Source: Rhodeus uyekii (lineage: Eukaryota > Chordata > Actinopteri > Cypriniformes > Acheilognathidae). From it: a DNA stretch of 64,000 nucleotides. The stretch is taken from positions 186,001 to 250,000 of the forward strand of contig JAWRVZ010000325.1 of assembly GCA_037043235.1 (NCBI GenBank). Direction: 5' to 3'. Position 1 is the first letter of the stretch. Each line of letters starts with the position of its first letter. Under the pieces are notes generated by a model. That model was not told where the DNA came from. It made no database searches and saw only the letters and a program-made list of their open reading frames with translations. Positions 23,554-41,300 of the stretch are shown piece after piece. The position numbers and the translations under genes were made by a program.

Positions 23554-23559
23554 AATAAA
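23554..23559 (+). terminator. mrpl28: Polyadenylation signal of mrpl28
   Basis: AATAAA 22 bases after the mrpl28 stop codon; a second AATAAA-like hexamer follows about 90 bases later. Confidence 0.65.
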
Positions 23560-23639
23560 CAGTCATGTATTTATTTTGTATTGACATCACCATCAACGAT
23601 GTTCTTGTATTCTGTAAATATCTCATTTATAATTACCGT

Positions 23640-26600
23640 AATAATAAATTGATGTAGAGATGCATTTACCAACCTGACTGGAATACCTTATTCTCTGGCT
23701 GTGTTTTGGAAACTTCAGACACCAAGTCCTAACGTTCTCTTTAATAAATGTTCTCTTTATGTTTTGTTTTTTACCATGAAGCTAATATTCTCATTGACTG
23801 TATTAGGGAGTTTGTTTGTTTTGTTTTATGAGAATTTATACAGAACATTCTTTAATGGTTATTTTTAGGTTTTATTTATTTATAACCATCAGAACATTCT
23901 GGGAACCAGAAATTGTTAGCTGAATGCAACATAATAAAAATGTTTATAATTATACAATTTAAGATGTTTACATTTCACATAGTGTACTTGTCATACACAT
24001 TAAACACCAGCTAGTTCTGGTCACAGAAGTTGTTGGATCACTCACTTTGTCTGTGTTTGTGCGTTCGGGAAAGCTGTGTGAATCAGGGGTGAGGATTTTT
24101 CAGTGACACTTTCTGCAAGCTACTTATTTACACCAGCGAAGTGATTGTATTTCTGAATGATTCAATGAATCAATCACTCGAACGAATCGTTTGAGTGATT
24201 GTATTTCTGAATGAATCCATCACTAGAACGAATCGTTTGAGTGATTGTATTTACGAATGATTCAATGAATCAATCACTCAAACGAATCATTTGAAGACGG
24301 GAACGAAACTCCGTTGCTGCTCAGACTCATTCGTTGATTCTGTTTTGACTTCGTCTGGAAAGCTGTCCGTTAAAGAACAAAATATTCAGTCAGTTTTGTG
24401 TTAGTATTAGGTCTAAATTTGTTAGTCACTTCCAGTCACATTTTAGTAATAAAAGCAGAGCTTGCTCATGAAATACAAGTTCAGAAAGCAGTGTTATAAC
24501 AGTATTACAATAAATTGTGATTATGAAATATAAAAAAATTCATTATACATTTAGATTACACTTTTAATTTAAGCAACTACAGTAGTTATTTTAGGACATT
24601 CCTTTAAGCGCCATAGCTACTTATTACAGGCATGAGCCATTGCCCAATACTGGACTTTTTGTGTGTGTGAGGCATAATTTCCTTAGAGCTAGTCAGTATT
24701 AAACGTTGTCTAATACACACACAGAGCGCTAATAGTTTTTAAAGGTCATGAGTCATGTGGACTGGGATGTGGGAAATCACTTCTCACCATTTAAAAACAC
24801 TGGCATTCAGATATTACATCATAATGAGTAAAATAACCTATAAAAACAGAACAATTTAAGCATCATGTCTAAATTCAGTTTAAAAGCTGTGGGAGGCTGA
24901 TTTATCAGATAAAGACACGCTGAACATGTGTGGTTATTGTTTTGAACACTATATTTAGCATCAGAGAAGTGCAACGAACCACAGCAATAGCAGTAGTGAA
25001 TGAGGAAGTGACTGCACTTTATTTCTGATTCCCTTATAATCTGGCAAGGCACATGAGAGTTTGCAGGTTCTGAATTCACAGTTAATGCGTGTTTAATGTT
25101 CTGCCCTCTCAAGAAAGAGGAAGAAATAATGAGTTATCCGAAGTTTAATAGCAATTACACATAGGAACAGTCAAAACGTTAATTTTCCAAAACACAGTTT
25201 TAATATCAACAGCAATAACATAGCATAAGAAGCAGAAAGCGGAAATGTTACACAAAACAAGAATCACAGCAGTATTGCAGACATTATACATGTTTATGTG
25301 TGTGTATAAATGATCAAAATGATTTCCAATGATTTAGATTATGAATCCAGCGTCCTTCAAGGTTCACGTGTAATTAAATGCAGTTACGACACAGACAAAA
25401 GCGCTAAAATCTTTTTTCCACCGATTCATTTTGACTAATTTCAGTTTCCTGTATAAATTCACAGCATGACGTAACCAGATATGGAAAAGCTTCAAATGCA
25501 GCCAATCAGAAGATATTTGAGGTTTAGTATACAACTCATTTAGAAGTTTAGACCAATGACATTTTCTCAGTGGGTGCAGTTAACTAGAAATCCCAGTAAC
25601 TGACAAATTATCCTATTGCTTTTCACAAATATTAAGGCGTCTTCACTTAACTGTGTTAGGAAACCAATCATGTCATGTCCACTGCCACACAAAATACTAG
25701 TCCTCAACAGAATCCAATCCCCTTGAACACCAAAGTGATTCCACTGGCAGAAACCATTTTTCAATGGTTACCTATTTGATGCCTAATTAGAGATGTCATG
25801 AAAATATATTAATAACGTATTTTAAATTACATTATAAAAATTATTCCTTTGTGTTCAGTTTGAAAACTAAAATTTCAGTTAGCAAGTTAAGGGATCACTC
25901 ACACAGAATGGATTTTTGCATTTAAAAAGGTGTTGGAATGGGGATAAAAAAAACAAGATCTAGTTTAACTTCTTTAAACTTGATTGACGCGTTTTTAGAA
26001 AATCTTGACGTGCTGAAGACGTTCCAAAAGATACAAGCCGCAAAAACACCAATCTAGTGCATGTTTACAGAAAAAGACAATAGAAAAATGATAAAACACG
26101 TTTTGTGTGGACGGACCCTTACAGCTTAGCTCTGATTAAACCGATACCACGATAGTGAACTATATATTTTTTCAGGAATAAGAAATGGCTGGAGGATTTT
26201 AATTGTTGTCAATGATTAGATGCCACGTCACACCTGACAATATCAGATTGGTATGAATTACACTAATTAATCCAACTGCAACTTCAGAACGAGCTCTCAT
26301 TTTTGTTCCCTTAATGCGGTTAATTGACATTCAAAACAAATACGTTACAACTATTTTTAAGAATTTAGGGTCTACTTGATACTAATCTGCTCTGAAGCCC
26401 ACAAAAATAAATTAGCAAATTACAGACACATTTCATTACTGGCACATTACAAGCAGTTGAGCAGCGGCGGCTCCCTTTTACATGCTTCTCTCGTCTGCCA
26501 TCAGCCTCAGTTTACAGTCTATTTACAGACCAGCGGTTGAGCGAGTGATTTACTTCATTAGTATGCACATATTCCACGCATCATGTGGAAGTCATAGTGC

Positions 26601-26731
26601 CAGCTGGACAGGTTTTTCAGTCAATAACAAGTTTTACTTAGTCTTTTCCTAGTCCGAAATGATTTTATAGTCAGCAGCAACTGCATGTCCAAAGTCTCTC
26701 TGATCAAGACGAAAAAAGTCCACAGTGGTTT
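23640..26731. other. Region between mrpl28 and relb coding parts; includes relb 3' UTR
   Basis: No credible gene was found in these 3.1 kb. The part nearest 26731 must contain the 3' UTR of relb on the minus strand. A tandem repeat lies at 24141-24294. The part around 23840-23945 resembles a dispersed repeat seen again near 53400 and 63430 (ACATTC, GAACATT and GTTCC-rich). The rest is AT-rich unique-looking sequence. Confidence 0.5.
24141..24294. repeat. Three-copy tandem repeat with internal dyads
   Basis: Units 24141-24194 (54), 24195-24240 (46) and 24241-24294 (54) each start GTGATTGTATTT and end CGAATC(G/A)TTTGA or CGAATCATTTGA. Units 1 and 3 contain TGATTCAATGAATCA, a near-perfect palindrome, and GTGATTG/CAATCAC arms, so each can fold on itself. 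Unit 2 lacks eight bases in the middle of the palindrome. Confidence 0.9.
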
Positions 26732-33689
<6,958 letters not shown>

Positions 33690-33997
33690 TGCAATAACAA
33701 TTCAAAAGTCTTCTACGGTTTCTTCACGCACTCGCAGGTCGTTATTGTGTTGAGAAATCCGCCGAAACAGCGTCGAGATCATCAGCCCCGTGTAAGAGAC
33801 TCACTTCCGGATGCTTCGCCTATTATGTTTTTTATTTTTTTTGGGCAGTCCTGGATTTAACGGAAGTTTCTGGATAGAAAGAGAGAGACACCGCTTTAAC
33901 TCTGGCTCACCCACTTGCGACTATAACATGACGAACGATTCTCTGTCGTACTTCTTTCGCTTTTCTCTCTCGATAATATTATATCTGATCTGTGGGT

Positions 33998-34031
33998 GGA
34001 AATCCCCTTACGTCACGACCGGGGAAACCCC
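33998..34031. promoter_or_regulatory. relb: Two kB sites and a CRE-like site upstream of relb
   Basis: Reading the minus strand, GGGGATTTCC occupies 33998-34007, a perfect kB consensus. GGGGAAACCCC occupies 34021-34031. TTACGTCA (34009-34016) between them is CRE/ATF-like. They lie about 310-340 bases before the relb start codon. Mammalian RELB is known to be induced by NF-kB through kB sites in its promoter, so autoregulation is a reasonable inference. Confidence 0.6.
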
Positions 34032-34045
34032 CAGGATCTGTCACC

Positions 34046-34065
34046 ATGGCGACGACTAACAACAG
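34046..34065 (+). other. Possible first exon of a plus-strand transcript (mos leader or lncRNA)
   Basis: CACCATGGCGACGACTAACA is followed by AACAG/GTGAGA, a strong donor, so the 20 bases from the ATG could end a first exon coding MATTNN. No coding continuation was found. Joining to the good acceptor TTTTCCCTCAG at 35061-35071 gives MATTNNSQ then a stop, 108 bases before the mos ATG. The exon would then be a mos 5' leader with a short upstream open frame. Not proven by sequence alone. Confidence 0.3.
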
Positions 34066-34470
34066 GTGAGAATCTTTCAAGAAAGCGGCCCAAATGATAA
34101 ATAGCCCAAATGATCCAAATTAATTTAATTTTGAACCATTTTATATGCAGTGTTGACTATTATATATATAATACAGTTACAGGTGGTGTAATGGGTAGTA
34201 TTGATATCCAACAATGTACTTATGCGTTTTATTTATTCACTTAAGACATAAATGACTGTTTACATGCAAATCATGGTCACTTGCAAATCATACGTCAAGT
34301 AGCCTAATAAATAATAATGTATTTACGGGTTTTCTATAATACAGACCAATTATTAAAAATTTAAATAATTAAAAAAGCATAATTTATGTATTGAATAGTT
34401 TATTTAATATATAAGAATAACAATACTAGCAGTAGTATTCAAATTATTTTGATTATTAATCTCTTTCTGT

Positions 34471-34530
34471 CTCGGAGTGAGAGCGCTGACAGTCACGTGA
34501 CTCGGAGTGAAAGTGCTGATAGTCACGTGA
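34471..34530. repeat. 30-base tandem duplication, each unit with a CACGTG box
   Basis: Bases 34471-34500 and 34501-34530 differ at three positions. Each unit starts CTCGGAGTGA and ends AGTCACGTGA. The CACGTG E-box is the type bound by USF, MYC/MAX or TFE/MITF proteins. The pair sits about 650 bases upstream of mos and about 0.8 kb from the relb start. Confidence 0.85.
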
Positions 34531-35179
34531 TCTAGAGTAAATGCAGGAGAATAACAGAGACAGGCGCGATAGACCTTATTCAGAGCAGCGCCATTGCTTG
34601 TTTTCAATGTTATCCGAGTAAAAAAACAACAACAAAACATTCCTAATCACTTTTTCGAAATGCTACTTCTCCTAGACTTTTCGAGCTGCATCCACCAAGA
34701 CCTTCAGACTGTTCTGACTTACACATGTCTTACTGATCCAACTCACGGTTATTAGACTAACACTGACGTGATGCTCAATTCAAATTTTGACCGTTGGAGC
34801 GTCTCAGACTCAATAAAACCCCCATTCAATTAACTATTTCTAATGGATTGAGACTCATTTAAGCTTCTATTCTAATATATCACTATTTCTAATCCATCCA
34901 TCTATTTAAAAAAAACCTAAACTATTTAAAACTGAAATGGTTAACACTTAAAGTTGTTAAAGCTACTTCAAACTTTCTGGTAATTTAAAGTTTGCCTACA
35001 AACTTCTTTTTTTCTAGTTTCGTATAACATACGAAACATACTGTCTCTTAAGCCTAATTATTTTCCCTCAGCCAGTGACGGTCATATGACACCCGTGCAT
35101 AAAACGATCAGGTGACCCTCACCCACGCGACGCTCCAAACTTGGCGATCAGCTCTTCGAGTTCACGGTTATCATGCACC

Positions 35180-36172
35180 ATGCCGTCACCAATCCCCATC
35201 ACCCGACTATTGCCAAAGGATTTTGGGCTCAAGTTTGGCGCGTGCAGTAGCCCGATAACCAAAGGTGCGAGTGGCTCTACTCTGCGCGTTCCCACCAACA
35301 CGTTTCACGGTAAAATCGCGCACCGGCTGTGGTCCTCCGTGATCCACTGGCGAGAGCTGCAGGCCCTGGAGCCCATCGGCAGCGGCGGATTCGGCACGGT
35401 GTTCAGAGGCACATATTTTGGCGAGACTATTGCTCTGAAAAAAGTGAGATGTGTTAAAAATAAACTGGCTTCGAGGCAGAGTTTCTGGGCGGAACTCAAC
35501 GCGGCGCACCTGCACCATCAAAACATTGTGCGCGTGATCGCTGCCACCACGTGCACTCCTTCGCACCTCAGCACCAAAGACAACATCGGGACGGTGTTGA
35601 TGGAGTTCGCGGGCGCCCTAAACCTGCATCAGGTCATTTACGGACTCTCGGTCCCGTTACCCGTGGACAAGTGCGTGAAATACTCAACAGACATCGCGCG
35701 CGCGCTCCAGCACTTGCACGCGCACGACATAGTCCACTTGGATTTAAAACCAGCCAATGTTTTGGTGTCAGAACAGGGTGTTTGTAAGCTCGCGGACTTC
35801 GGGTGCTCTTTTAAACTGTCGAGCCAAAGTGACACTGTGACGCATCTGAGTGAAATCGGCGGCACGTTCACGCACCGCGCGCCCGAGCTGCTGAAGGGCG
35901 AGGCGGTTTCCACGCGCGTGGACGTGTATTCGTTTGGCATCACCATGTGGCAGCTCCTCACCCGAGAGCCCCCCTACGAGGGGCACAGACAGCACATCCT
36001 GTACGCGGTTGTGGCCTATAATCTGCGCCCGTGCATCAGCAGAGATGTTTTTATCCAGACATCTACAGGACAGAAGTGTCAAAAACTGATCAGCCGGTGT
36101 TGGGACGGCGACCCCGACATCCGACCGACCGCAGATCAGCTAGTCAATGAACTTTCTTTGATCTTACAGTGA
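35180..36172 (+). CDS. mos: Serine/threonine kinase Mos (oocyte maturation factor)
   Basis: A single-exon gene of 330 codons; human MOS has 346. ATG at 35180 is in a good context (GCACCATGC) and gives MPSP, the conserved Mos start with Pro2 and Ser3, which control stability in frog. The open frame continues upstream only from a TTG. Kinase motifs: glycine loop GSGGFG at 67-72, catalytic Lys87 in IALKK, the Mos-type HLDLKPAN with Asp188, DFG at 207-209, THRAPELLKGE with APE at 234-236, and a conserved RQHILYAVVAYNLRP. Mos is a MAP kinase kinase kinase that phosphorylates MEK in oocytes and underlies metaphase II arrest. The coding part is GC-rich compared with its flanks. The 3' UTR has cytoplasmic polyadenylation-like elements. 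Confidence 0.97.
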   Translation: MPSPIPITRLLPKDFGLKFGACSSPITKGASGSTLRVPTNTFHGKIAHRLWSSVIHWRELQALEPIGSGGFGTVFRGTYFGETIALKKVRCVKNKLASRQSFWAELNAAHLHHQNIVRVIAATTCTPSHLSTKDNIGTVLMEFAGALNLHQVIYGLSVPLPVDKCVKYSTDIARALQHLHAHDIVHLDLKPANVLVSEQGVCKLADFGCSFKLSSQSDTVTHLSEIGGTFTHRAPELLKGEAVSTRVDVYSFGITMWQLLTREPPYEGHRQHILYAVVAYNLRPCISRDVFIQTSTGQKCQKLISRCWDGDPDIRPTADQLVNELSLILQ

Positions 36173-36194
36173 GTTTGCACCACTAAATGTTAGA

Positions 36195-36282
36195 TTTTTT
36201 TATTGTAATGTTTAATATTGTAAACGTTTATACATTTTATTGTTACAGTTGTTATTTTAATATGTAAAGAGCTTTAATTAAA
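36195..36282 (+). promoter_or_regulatory. mos: mos 3' UTR with CPE-like elements and ATTAAA signal
   Basis: T-rich elements TTTTTTTAT (36195-36203), TTTTAT (36235-36240) and TTTTAAT (36255-36261) precede ATTAAA (36277-36282). Spacing of about 15 bases from the last element to the hexamer fits CPEB-driven cytoplasmic polyadenylation, which is well documented for mos mRNA in frog and mouse oocytes. Use in this species is inferred. Confidence 0.5.
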
Positions 36283-36299
36283 TGGTTTCTTGTTCAAAG

Positions 36300-38346
36300 C
36301 GTGTCTTTTTTATTTTTAATATTTCTGTTTTGGTGATTTGTAATAGTATAAATATGAGCTTGTTTATGTATTCATATTTATACGTAAATGTGAGGTGACG
36401 TTTTTTTACTTTGTAACATTTATATGTGGATTTCATTTATTAAATAAACGTTAATGTTTTATATGTTATTTATTTAGCACGTTGTGATTAATATTCTTGA
36501 CTACTTTTACACTAATGGAGGTCACGTTACTCACTTTATCTCGGAAATTTCTGTTATTAAACGACTTTGATCGCACAATAAATCAATCATAGAGCATTTC
36601 TCTACTAAATGTTTGCATACGGTGGTGTGTGTCGGCACAATAATCAAATATTATGTGTTTTCGATGCTTTTACATTTATGAATATGATCCTAGTTTTAAA
36701 AACAAATAGTTTAGCTCCCTAAATCACTTTTGGTTTATAATAAACAGCAGGTGAAAAAAACATTAATTAAATTGAGATTAATGACTCATTTTGTATCCTC
36801 CAGAATTGTTGGTCAATTCAAGAAATGAATCTTTTCTTGAGTGACGATAAAAAACTATATTCCGTACATCTGAGACTCTCTGAAATGTAAACATTTTATC
36901 TTTTCTCAAATGGCTTCATTTTAAAACTATAAATATCCAAATAATTCACAACCTGCTGAGATTAATGCTAAACCTGCCATTAGTTTATGCTAAATCCAAC
37001 ATGGCCCTGTGAATTCAAGCACAAATTTTGCTATTTCTATATTAATATTTAGTATATCATTATATATTTAATACTCCTTGCATATGCATATCCATCTATA
37101 CATCTATTTATATATATATATATATACACACATGCAAAGCAGTTATGGAAGCAAAAGTCTTTGCATTAATGACCACAAAACAGATTTTCTTCAGGCAAAA
37201 CAAATTCACAAGTATTGGTGCACTCGGTTCATTAAGTGGTTCATTTAAAACCCTTCCAAAATGGACCATGTTCCTTGGATATATTTAATGAGTTCACTGT
37301 CACATGTTGTTGCAAGTCTTGAGACATGAGTAAAATAATATCCATTTTAAACTGCTCTTATGCTTTACTATAAACATGAGTGACAATTTTGGAACATACT
37401 AAAATAAAAGCTTAATTCAGAATTACTGCACCAAAGAAACAAAACAGACATTGCGTCTCACGCATTATTGGACTGTGGTGTGTTGAGCCAAACCAGACAT
37501 GACATGGTGGTCCAGTTGTGGAGTGTGAACATAATGGAACTAGTTCTCAGTTAGAAAACCGGCAATTCAGCTCTTGCTAGATGTCTGACGTCAGCATGAT
37601 TACATTTTACAAGCTGAAATGCTGTACAGTTTCTGGACATATAAAAGAAAATTTAGAGGCTTAGAGAAGAAAAAAAATCATCAGCTATTAATAATATTAA
37701 TATCATTATAAATTAATACCTACAAGGCTGTTATTTCTTTATTTTTGTTCAAGTCTGCAACATCAATTCTGATTTTAAAACCGTGGAAAGTCTCTGTCTC
37801 GCAGGGTAGAGTTTGAACAGAATTGGCTACTTTTTTTCTTGGCTGCCTTCATCCTACACTACACGACTGCTTCCTGATATCCCTTCACACGTGGAATGAA
37901 CAAAATAAGTACAAAGAATCAGGAGATCAGCGAGACTGTGTTTAGTCTCTTTTCCCTCACTCTTATTCTTCAACAAAAAACGATATGTACTGCAATCGCC
38001 CTATTCATTCCAGCCAATGGGATTTAATTATGGACCACCTAACCCTTCAAATTATTAGTGTTACCAACCCAAAAATATACAATACAGTACATCACATTTT
38101 ACTTCACTTTGACTGCAAAAATATGGGAGATTGAAAAAGAACAAATTTAGGAACTCTACATTAAATATTTCTTTTTCTGTGGATCCCACACAGAGGAACG
38201 TTGAACTGAACTTTTTTTTCCTGCAGTCTTTTACATAATACCATTATTCCAGTTCCCTTCCCTGACAATTAAACATAAATCCAGCCTTGCAGATGCCTTA
38301 TCACATCTTCGCAAGACCGGAGGGCAAGGGAGGGGGTTATAAGGGG
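36300..38346. other. Region between mos and the clptm1 stop codon; includes clptm1 3' UTR
   Basis: No gene was recognised. The part next to 38346 should be the 3' UTR of clptm1 on the minus strand. A short TA run lies at about 37108-37125. The rest is AT-rich, without open frames of note. Confidence 0.45.
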
Positions 38347-41300
38347 TTAATCATTTTTCTTCTCCCCCTCTGATTTATCTGTGATGGCAGGGGTTGTGTC
38401 GGCAGCTGCTGGCTGGGCTGAGCTGTCCTTGCTCGGGTCAACTCCACTGGTCCCAAACTCATTGACACGGTTGGGATCCACTCTGTAAATCCAGCGCTGG
38501 TACAGATAGATGAAGAAGACAACGTCTGTGGAGAAATTGCGGCACAGCCAATTACACAGTGAAAAATAAGACACTAACCAACATAATACTGAATCATACG
38601 GTGAGTCAAAATTCAAAATGTCAAAGGGAAACGTATAAGCACGTACCATCTCTGAGACAACCTATTCTGTACATCATTGGCATCTTGATGACAAAGGCGA
38701 ACAAGTCGTCTATAAAAGTATTCAGGGCCTTGTAGGTGAGCATCCTCCAGGGAAGATGAGCTACTGACTTCATCTTGTAGTTGATGAAGAGCTGTGGTGT
38801 CATGGTGATGAAACCTGTAGAAAGCATGAATTTAGTTGTGCAATCCAAACGCACATATTTTATAGGCGTTGCACCACCACTCTTCCCAGTCTGTCAATAA
38901 AATGTCACACCCCTTACCATAAGTTTCAACACACTACTTACGCAACTTAACCAGACCCCTTCCCCTTTTCTTGCATACGCCTTTGGCGGGAATTATTTAA
39001 ATGTGGTGCACTTTACCAGAAGAATACTCAAGACCACAATCGAGGCGTTTAAGGAGTTCAGAAGCAGAGCTTACTAATACAGAGAAACACTCCCTTATGC
39101 GTTGACTGAGTTTTGTAATTTTGCAGAGCTTTTTCATGCTCAAGCAGCGACATTACAAACTAAAGAAAATTGAAAATGTAAAAGTATGTTTTCGTTGATA
39201 ACTAGTCAGTCTTAAGGATTCTCTGGATGCATTTTTTTATATCTAGACTATTTAACGCGAGACACCAATGAAAAAAAAATATTCTAACGCTTGTCGAGAA
39301 GTAAAAAAAAGTTTCATAAAAGCAAAAAAGGCAGAGCAAAGATCAATCTGAAGGTAGACGGATTTAACAGCTGTCTTTGAATTGAAAAAAAAAAAAGTCT
39401 ATAAAATGCAAAAATGTGAAGTACTGTGACTCTGAATCCCCATATAGACGCATCTGAGAATTAAAAGTGTTTCTATTACTTTCATTTTGCAATCAATAAA
39501 TATGAATGTGTGTCAACGCGCATCTATGGCCTTCAGGCTAACTACAGGATTTCACACGTGACTGTGTAATCATTCTATTTACAGAACTGTAGAAAATCCT
39601 TTGGGCCTTGAAGGTTAAAAAGTGGAATTTCCCTTTGAGTTTTTCCTCAAGCATTTTATCAGTTTCTGATTTGATGTTGGCACAGACTCTGAGCATTCTT
39701 GCAATAATTGGAAATGCAATCAGATATAGATACTACAAACATGAAGTGAAGCCACACTTACCGAAGGTTAACAAGAACCCATAAAGCATACTGAGCACCC
39801 ATGAGTACCAGCCTTTGTGTTCCACATATAATAAGCTATAAACTGCATAGCACCCAAAGAGAGGGTACAACAGCCAGGACAGGTACTTAAAGGCCATCTG
39901 GGGAAAAAGAAACATAAATATTAATACTAGAACTTGTATAAGTGACATGGATTTGATTAATGAGCTCTAAAATCGCTTACATCATCATAGATTTTGGTTG
40001 AAGACTGCACATATGTGGACTTGTCTTTAAAAGTCAATCGTGGCAAAATTCCAGCAATCCTGTTCTCTCGGTCAAGCTAGGAAAAGAAAAACAAGAATCA
40101 ACATTGAGACTGAAGAATTCAAGCCTAGGGATTTAACTGAAGTAATCCAAAAAGCCTGGCAGTGGCATTATCTCACCCTGACGTCCATGACTTTGGTGAT
40201 CTTCCAGAAATCGATGAGCAGGCCGATGAATACGCTGACCTGGACGACAAAGTTGGTCTCATTGTCTAGGATATAGAGCAGCACTACCAGAGACTGAAAC
40301 ACCCCGAATATAATGGAGCGCACAGACAAGCCCTCGAGAGACTGACGGCTGTTCCAGAACTGGATATCTGTAGAGAAAGTGAAATGAGAGACAACGCACA
40401 GCTTAGACACCAGAAACCACAAGTCTCAATCAATTACCACACATATACATCAGTATTTACTTACCATTCTTGAAGGCCAAGAACTCAAAAATACTGTGGA
40501 CGATGGAAACAACGATGGTCAGACCCAGGAGGTATGGATTGGTCTCAAGTAGAGCCACCTGTTTAGACAAGAAAGCAAGCATATTAGCACAAGATTATTT
40601 TAATGGCATTTCTAATGGCAAGTATGCCATTACTCTGCTTGAAATATTAACATTACATCACTCTATTACGATTCATCAATAGCCAAATAGTCTTCCAATA
40701 GCCAAAATGCATTTTATTTTTGTATTCTAACAATACCCAAACTTTATATATCCATCTATATATATTTTTTTTATATGTAAAATATTTTAATGCATTTATA
40801 TCATCACCACAAATTATGTCAGATTGTTTTTTTTATCTAAATGGCCCAAATTTAATTTTAGTTTTGGACAATTTCATATATATTGTGTTGATTATGATAT
40901 TACAGGTTGTGTAATGATAGTATTGACACCCAACATTGTACTTATGCGTTTTGTTTACATTCACTTAAGATATAAATGACTGTTTATTTGCAAATCATGG
41001 TCCAAAATCATGGCACAAAGTATGGGCATTTAACCGCTAAAGCCCAATAAGTCATCAAAAAGCACTCAGTTCAGTTCTCACACACTTTATGAGCAGCCGC
41101 TTCATGTGCACTCGACTCTCAGTTTCCAAACCACAATACCATAATTTCTGGACTATAAGCCTAAACTTTTTTCCATGCTTTGAACCTCGCGGCTTATACA
41201 ATGACGCGGCTAATATATGGATTTTCCCCACAAAAACCCCATTGTGACATGCTCAGTTTTTTGGCGGCATGAAGCTTTCATAAGAGCAGTGCTTCAGTTA

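Noticed and set aside
24141..24294. CRISPR-like regular repeat
   Set aside because: Units are contiguous tandem copies without unique spacers, in a vertebrate genome.
33811..34059. 82-residue open frame beginning MLRLLCFLFFLGS, resembling a signal peptide
   Set aside because: The hydrophobic start comes from a T-rich tract; it overlaps the relb upstream control region and the remainder resembles no secreted family.
35141..35179. N-terminal extension of mos (13 residues)
   Set aside because: It would begin at a TTG; the conserved MPSP start at 35180 has a good ATG context.
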